Below are positions 59,829 through 64,000 of a stretch of DNA of 64,000 nt, piece by piece. Numbering within the stretch: position 1 is the stretch's first letter; every line of letters begins with the position of its first letter. The notes under the pieces were generated by a model. It saw only the letters and a program-made list of their open reading frames with translations, was not told the origin of the DNA and did no database searches. A program made the translations under genes and the position numbers. This DNA is from Candidatus Bathyarchaeota archaeon (GTDB lineage: Archaea > Thermoproteota > Bathyarchaeia > Bathyarchaeales > Bathycorpusculaceae), in NCBI GenBank assembly GCA_003151735.1, contig PLYI01000089.1, positions 1 through 64,000 on the forward strand, written 5' to 3'.

Positions 59829-60176
59829 ATGGGTTTAGTTGAAGGAATCGAGATGAAAACCGAGCGCATACCTAAACGACGCCTTACTGCGGCATGGAAA
59901 ACCTTAAGCAACGAGCCAATGCCAAAAGTTACAGCGCTCAGGGTAAGCGACGATGATTTCAACCACGTTCTGCATCACCGCCACTGCGTAGAGGATGATT
60001 TTCGAGAGCTCGAGGAGTGGGGCAGGGTTCTTTCAACTAAGGGTACAGATGCCTGCGTGTTCAATGGCGAGGAGGGGGACGCTGATTACATTATCTTGGT
60101 TAGAGAAAATCCGTACCATAGTCTGGATGAAATCATCGTTCATGAACTGTCGCATATTGCCCGAGGAGACCTCTAA
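59829..60176 (+). CDS. Small HExxH protein, possible minimal metalloprotease
   Basis: 115 residues from the ATG at 59829 (the frame extends to 59772 without domain). The C-terminus reads IIVHELSHIARGDL: an HExxH zinc motif two helical turns from the end. The third zinc ligand of peptidases is normally downstream and there is no room for it, so the Asp or another residue would have to serve. A Phe/His-rich middle (DFNHVLHHRHC) precedes. No family assigned. The stop codon abuts the stop of the convergent LLM gene. Confidence 0.6.
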   Translation: MGLVEGIEMKTERIPKRRLTAAWKTLSNEPMPKVTALRVSDDDFNHVLHHRHCVEDDFRELEEWGRVLSTKGTDACVFNGEEGDADYIILVRENPYHSLDEIIVHELSHIARGDL

Positions 60177-61127
60177 CTACATTTTATCAGCGACGGCTTT
60201 TGCAAATAATCTTAACCCATTCGTGCTTGGTAAGTCGACGAAAGATAGCATAAAATAAGTTACTCCCAAATCCACGTAAACCTGCAACTGTTCAAAGCAT
60301 TCGTCGGGAGTGCCAGATAAATTACCTCTCCTATATTCCTCCAGAGGCAAACTTGTGGGTTTCCGCGTGGAAATCATTTCATTTAATTCTCTCTGACCCT
60401 TAGCAATCAAAACTTGACCTCCAGGCCAACACGACCGTTCAATCTCACCAAAATCTCTGCCAACGATTTTGCACTGTTCCTTTAAAATCTCGAGTTTACG
60501 CTTATACTCATCAATAGAGGATAGAGAACCCCAATCAAATCTGTCAGCGTATTTCGCGGTAACTTTCAGCATTTTTTCGCCGCTTCCTCCAACAGTTGTA
60601 GGTGGATGCGGCTTTTGCAGGGGTTTTGGTTCACAGACGGCGTCTTTTAGCGTGTAGTGTTTTCCTTGGAAGGTTGCCTTCTCTTGTGTCCATAATCGTG
60701 TCATCACTTCCAAGGCTTCGCCTACACCCTCGACTCGAACGTTTGCTTTTGGAAAGCCAAATCCATAAGCTAAATGTTCAGCTTCTTGGCAGCCTGCTCC
60801 GATGCCGAACTCTAACCTGCCATTTGAGATAACATCGAGTGTGGCGGCGGTTTTGGCGAGTAACGCTGGGTTTCTGTGTTGGTTGCAGGAAACCATTGTT
60901 CCTAACCTTATCTTGTTGGTTAATGAAGACAGCGCGGAAAGGGTCGTCCACGGCTCAAGGATTGGCCAGTTATTGTACATTAAATGGTCATCCAGCCAAA
61001 CTGCGTCGTAGCCTAATTTTTCACATTCTAAAACAATAGTTTTGAGTTGGTCGTAGTATTGGTTGTTTGGAGCTTTGGCTTGGAAAGCGTAGAACGGAAG
61101 GAACACCCCAAATTTGTTTTTGCCCAA
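60177..61127 (-). CDS. LLM-class flavin/F420-dependent oxidoreductase
   Basis: Luciferase-like TIM barrel, F420-dependent in most archaeal members. 316 residues: FGVFLPFYAF, ECEKLGYDAVWLDDHLMYNN, IRLGTMVSCNQHRNPALLAK, SNGRLEFGIGAGCQEAEHLA and PTTVGGSGEKMLKVTAKYAD. TTG at 61127 is preferred to the ATG at 61163 because GGAGAAG precedes it and the extra 12 residues are not family-like. Closest known roles are methylene-H4MPT reductase-like or secondary F420 enzymes; the substrate cannot be told. Confidence 0.88.
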   Translation of the reverse strand: MGKNKFGVFLPFYAFQAKAPNNQYYDQLKTIVLECEKLGYDAVWLDDHLMYNNWPILEPWTTLSALSSLTNKIRLGTMVSCNQHRNPALLAKTAATLDVISNGRLEFGIGAGCQEAEHLAYGFGFPKANVRVEGVGEALEVMTRLWTQEKATFQGKHYTLKDAVCEPKPLQKPHPPTTVGGSGEKMLKVTAKYADRFDWGSLSSIDEYKRKLEILKEQCKIVGRDFGEIERSCWPGGQVLIAKGQRELNEMISTRKPTSLPLEEYRRGNLSGTPDECFEQLQVYVDLGVTYFMLSFVDLPSTNGLRLFAKAVADKM

Positions 61128-61180
61128 ACGACTTCTCCGACCGAGAGCCAGAATTATGTACAATTAGACGGTTAGCGCTA

Positions 61181-62650
61181 TTAGGCTTTAGGTTTGCCCT
61201 CTGTTTGTTTGCGGGTATCTCTTCCCCTGCTAAACGACAAAATGCCCGCAATTGCAAGGATAATTATCGATGCATAAAACGCATTATGTATCCCAAACAA
61301 GAAATCTTGACTAACCCCGCCAGTCAAGTTAGTTGTTCCAATAAACACTTCAAATGCTATCTGCCGCGGAATTGAGGCTGCCGCAACTGAAATTGCCAAC
61401 ACGTAACTTCCAACCAATCCAATATTCTGCACAGTTCTAAGCAGACCCGAGATGCTGCCAAAAGAACCTGTTCGCGCGTTTGCCATGACTGCGCTGTTGT
61501 TGGCTGGGAAAAACATTGAAGTTCCCAGGCCTGAGATGGCTGAAGCGATAAGAACGATGTAGAGAGGCGAAGTTGTACTCATTGTCAGGTAAACTGTTAT
61601 AGCTAGGGCTAAAAAGAATACGCCGATGGTGGCGATTTCTCTTGAACCATACTTGTCGGAAAGCCTGCCCATGATTGGCCCAAGAAAGCTACCAGCTACG
61701 TATCCGGGCACCAAAAGCAGTGAAGCATCGAGGGGGGATAACCCCCTTATGCCTTGCAAGTACATGATCACCAAGAAAACCACGGAAAAGTAGCCGACGC
61801 TAAGGAAGAACGCTGAAAAGATTGCGTTCCGCAGAACTCTGATCTTGAAAGCTTCAAAATCGATCATTGAGTTTTTCAGTCGCCTATCATACAATATAAA
61901 GACAGGCAACAACGCTGCCCCAATCACTGCTAAAACAACGCTTAACACGCTGATTCCTTGTGAAGCAAAATTCACCAGCCCCAGAGACAGCAGAACAAGC
62001 GCTGCGGCAAGTAAACCCGCTCCTGCAAGATCCAGTTTGGCAGGTATCCGCTCAGCATCCTTTAGGTACTTTAAACCCGCTATTACCGCGATTATGCCGA
62101 TTGGGATGTTTATGAAAAAGATGTATTGCCAACTGGTGAAAGTGGTGATTACTCCACCTAAAACGATGCCGAGCATTGCTCCGCTTGTAAAGCCGAGAGA
62201 ATTGTATCCGTAAGCTTTTCCCCGTTTTTCTCTGGGAAAATAGTCTGCTATGATAGCTCCGCTGGTGGCTTGCATGATGGCTCCCCCCACTGCTTGCACT
62301 CCTCTGAACGCTATTAGCGGGTAGATGTGGGGTGAAAAACCGCACAGCGCTGAGCCGACGGTGAAGATTACGAAGCCTAAATTGAATATTCTGCTGCGTC
62401 CATAAATGTCGCCGATTCGCCCCATTTGGGTAGTTGCAACCGCAAGAATCAACAAGTAAGCAAGGATTATCCACAGCGACGTAGCCAAATCCGAGTGGAG
62501 GCTGTCGTTTATTACTGGAAAAGCCAACAAAACGATGGTGCTGTCAAGCGCACCCATCATGGTTCCAAGCATAACTATTGCTAATACTATGTTACTGTGC
62601 CTGCTGGAAGTGGAGGCTGGTTTGCTGGGTGCTTGCGGTTGAGCCATCAA
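61181..62650 (-). CDS. MFS transporter, DHA2 (14-helix) type
   Basis: 489 residues, about 14 hydrophobic segments. N-terminal part contains the drug/H+ antiporter-2 features GTMMGALDSTIVLLAFPVIN and the loop motif QMGRIGDIYGRSRIFNLGF; RGVQAVGGAIMQATSGAIIA follows. Likely exports a toxic compound or metabolite. It stands between the LLM gene (17 bases gap to that gene's longer frame) and the ferredoxin gene, on the minus strand. Confidence 0.92.
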   Translation of the reverse strand: MMAQPQAPSKPASTSSRHSNIVLAIVMLGTMMGALDSTIVLLAFPVINDSLHSDLATSLWIILAYLLILAVATTQMGRIGDIYGRSRIFNLGFVIFTVGSALCGFSPHIYPLIAFRGVQAVGGAIMQATSGAIIADYFPREKRGKAYGYNSLGFTSGAMLGIVLGGVITTFTSWQYIFFINIPIGIIAVIAGLKYLKDAERIPAKLDLAGAGLLAAALVLLSLGLVNFASQGISVLSVVLAVIGAALLPVFILYDRRLKNSMIDFEAFKIRVLRNAIFSAFFLSVGYFSVVFLVIMYLQGIRGLSPLDASLLLVPGYVAGSFLGPIMGRLSDKYGSREIATIGVFFLALAITVYLTMSTTSPLYIVLIASAISGLGTSMFFPANNSAVMANARTGSFGSISGLLRTVQNIGLVGSYVLAISVAAASIPRQIAFEVFIGTTNLTGGVSQDFLFGIHNAFYASIIILAIAGILSFSRGRDTRKQTEGKPKA

Positions 62651-62780
62651 ATTCCTCAGAACGCGCTTAAAAAAATAGAAGCGTACTCCAATATAAGGAA
62701 AATCTGCTCAAAACGTAAGATAAGTAATTATAATTCTTAAACCCTATTTTTAAAACAAACCCAACCTAGCCGTGGTTACG

Positions 62781-63272
62781 ATGCCTACTAAACCCGCTTC
62801 TTCCGTTGATATATTCGGCTTACTATCAAAGGACAGCGGCGATGCTGAGGCGGAAAAGAAGAAGCGAAGACATGAGCTTTTGGAGCCCACAGGCGTTAAA
62901 GAGCTTTTTAAAGAAGGCAAAATCGACATAAACAAGTTCACATGCGTCGGCGGACAATGCAAACTATGCATAAAAGCCTGCCCAACCAACGCGCTCTACT
63001 GGAGCAACGGCAAAGTCGGCGTCATCGAGGACCTTTGCGTTTACTGCGGCGCCTGCGTGCTCAACTGCATGGTGGACAATTGCATAAAGGTCGAGAGAAA
63101 ACGCGAAGATGGCAAAGTGGAACGCTTCGGCAAACCCAAAGACGTCATCATGCTTGGCGAAAAAGTTAATGCGCAGAAGCGTTTGACGCGGGTAACGGCA
63201 GTTTTGCCGACCGTTGAAGAGTTCTGTGAAAAACGCGGTCGGGGTAAAAAAGCAAATCTGAATGAGGCATGA
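62781..63272 (+). CDS. Ferredoxin-like protein with two [4Fe-4S] sites
   Basis: About 163 residues. Central cluster motifs CVGGQCKLCIKACPTNAL (first site) and CVYCGACVLNCMVDNCIKV (second), flanked by basic segments (EKKKRRHEL; KKANLNEA). The first motif begins C-x4-C instead of C-x2-C, which is unusual. Probable electron carrier or FeS subunit; partner unknown. Start ATG at 62781 or GTG at 62772; AT-rich DNA 25-50 bases before suggests a near-leaderless mRNA. Its stop overlaps the methyltransferase ATG. Confidence 0.85.
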   Translation: MPTKPASSVDIFGLLSKDSGDAEAEKKKRRHELLEPTGVKELFKEGKIDINKFTCVGGQCKLCIKACPTNALYWSNGKVGVIEDLCVYCGACVLNCMVDNCIKVERKREDGKVERFGKPKDVIMLGEKVNAQKRLTRVTAVLPTVEEFCEKRGRGKKANLNEA

Positions 63273-63888
63273 ACGTGTCGCAGAATAGCTATTGGGAAAG
63301 CGCCTATGAGAATGGGGAATTCAAACACTGGGAGTCTGGCTATCCTTCTCCTGAGCTTATTGCGCTTGCAGCTACCGAGATGCTTCTGAAAAATGCGAGA
63401 GTTCTCGATGTTGGGTGTGGAGGAGGAATTACGCAGTCTTCATGGCTCAATGCGGATTTAAAGTCATAGGAGTCGACATCAGTGCTGCAGCTCTTAGAAT
63501 TGCAGAAAAAAGAGCAGAAGAAGCCCATGTTAAAGTTGAGTGGCGCAGAGGAAATGTTCTGAAACTTCCCATTGATGACGAATCTATCGATTTTGTAACC
63601 GACCGCGGGCTGTTCCACCTAATCGAAGACGCTGATCGCCCCAGATATGCTTCAGAGCTTTTTCGCGTTTTAAAAAACAGGGGATGTGTCCTTATAAGAG
63701 GTGCCAGCGCCGAATCTGCGCCTGACCGATTCAATCCTATAACCGAAGAAGCCCTCAAAAGATTTTTTTCTGCTTTCAAATTTAAGAGAGGTCCAGTTTT
63801 GCCGGTTCCGCTCTTCTCAGTGGAGGGCGCATTGGACGCAAGAATTGTTATGCTGAAGAAAACAGGTCCTAAGAAACTCAGGATTTAG
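63269..63888 (+). pseudogene. Class I SAM-dependent methyltransferase, frameshifted
   Basis: Two frames read one protein. The first (from ATG 63269) has SYWESAYENGEFKHWESGYP and VLDVGCGGG, the SAM-binding loop; directly after it the frame must change to continue NYAVFMAQCGFKVIGVDISA, then DFVTDRGLFHLIED. One base missing from GGAGGAGGAATT at about 63419-63430 explains it. Either a real recent mutation or a sequencing error in the purine run; all downstream motifs are intact. It was translationally coupled to the ferredoxin gene (ATGA). Substrate unknown. Confidence 0.8.
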
Positions 63889-64000
63889 CGATTGAGGCAA
63901 CCGTTGCCGACCGAGTAGATAATTCCAATTTACCTCCAAACCCTTTCTTAACAAAAACATTTTCCAGATGTAGCTTATCGCCGATTTTTATTTCCTTTAG
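63878..64000 (-). CDS. OB-fold protein (RPA/SSB-like), 3' end only
   Basis: The minus-strand frame open from the window edge to a TGA at 63880-63878 encodes LKEIKIGDKLHLENVFVKKG then KLELSTRSATVASIAKS. The pattern I-x-x-G-D-x-L-x-L-x-N-V-x-V and a closing L-x-L-S is that of archaeal RPA-type OB folds. The start lies outside the window. It overlaps the methyltransferase 3' end by 11 bases, tail to tail. Confidence 0.6.
   Translation of the reverse strand, partial: LKEIKIGDKLHLENVFVKKGFGGKLELSTRSATVASIAKS

Noticed and set aside
1-64000. CRISPR array, rRNA or complete tRNA genes
   Set aside because: No regularly spaced repeats with spacers, no rRNA-like stretch and no tRNA cloverleaf found on either strand by reading; a covariance search would be decisive.

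Overview
The window is archaeal and is most likely from the Bathyarchaeia or a close relative; that placement is inferred from gene content, not from a marker tree. Archaeal signs are a TFB-type initiation factor, the ADH-synthase/DHQ-synthase-II entry into the shikimate pathway, a GHMP-type shikimate kinase, split LeuC/LeuD, an F420-type LLM oxidoreductase, a Mrp/MinD-type HypB beside HypA, BRE/TATA promoters and several near-leaderless starts. No rRNA, tRNA or CRISPR array was seen.

Layout. 0-9.6 kb is an accessory, decaying stretch: an IS transposase with a relic of a second copy, tfb, two damaged DNA-glycosylase-like genes flanking a 28-residue Cys/acid microprotein on the other strand, a lone receiver domain, a broken arrestin/Spo0M-like gene and an AbrB plus membrane-protein pair. 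9.6-42.5 kb is almost solid amino-acid biosynthesis: thrC-hom-lysC with an ACT-domain regulator (minus), argG-argH-carA-carB (plus), two small membrane proteins and an ABC-2 exporter, then an operon of eleven genes: a second aspartokinase, aroA', aroB', aroD, aroE, aroK, aroA, aroC, chorismate mutase, an aminotransferase and tyrA. It converges on ilvB-ilvN-leuC-leuD-leuB-leuA-pheA (minus). 42.8-53.6 kb holds a group 3b-type [NiFe] hydrogenase (alpha, delta and a fused beta-gamma subunit), its maturation protease and hypE, D, C, F, A and B. 53.8-64 kb holds a membrane-bound winged-helix protein and a divergent secreted Met-rich peptide, ilvD, ABC-2 remnants, a second LeuA-family gene, a small HExxH protein, an LLM oxidoreductase, an MFS transporter, a ferredoxin, a frameshifted methyltransferase and the 3' end of an OB-fold gene.

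The most striking observation is regulatory. Upstream of the aro operon, between a good BRE/TATA promoter and the first structural gene, lies a 28-codon ORF in which 8 of 10 consecutive codons near the end are Phe or Tyr. A six-T run and a 10-bp hairpin follow it directly. This is the architecture of a bacterial attenuator leader peptide, in an archaeal operon for Phe/Tyr synthesis. A second short ORF rich in Ile, Leu and Val sits at the predicted 5' end of the second leuA-family transcript. Weaker candidates precede ilvB (ending Val-Pro-Ile-Leu) and thrC (Ile/Val-rich). Together they suggest that this archaeon senses amino-acid supply by translating short leader ORFs.

The pathways link up. 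The first operon's aspartokinase and homoserine dehydrogenase feed threonine synthesis. The second aspartokinase heads the aro operon, whose first committed enzyme uses aspartate semialdehyde. The two LeuA-type synthases, LeuCDB, IlvBN and IlvD cover branched-chain synthesis except ilvC, which is not in the window. Lesions (nonsense, frameshift) cluster in accessory genes, while about 45 kb of biosynthetic genes stay open. Three biosynthetic genes (hom, argG, second leuA) have start regions that lack a normal in-frame start codon.
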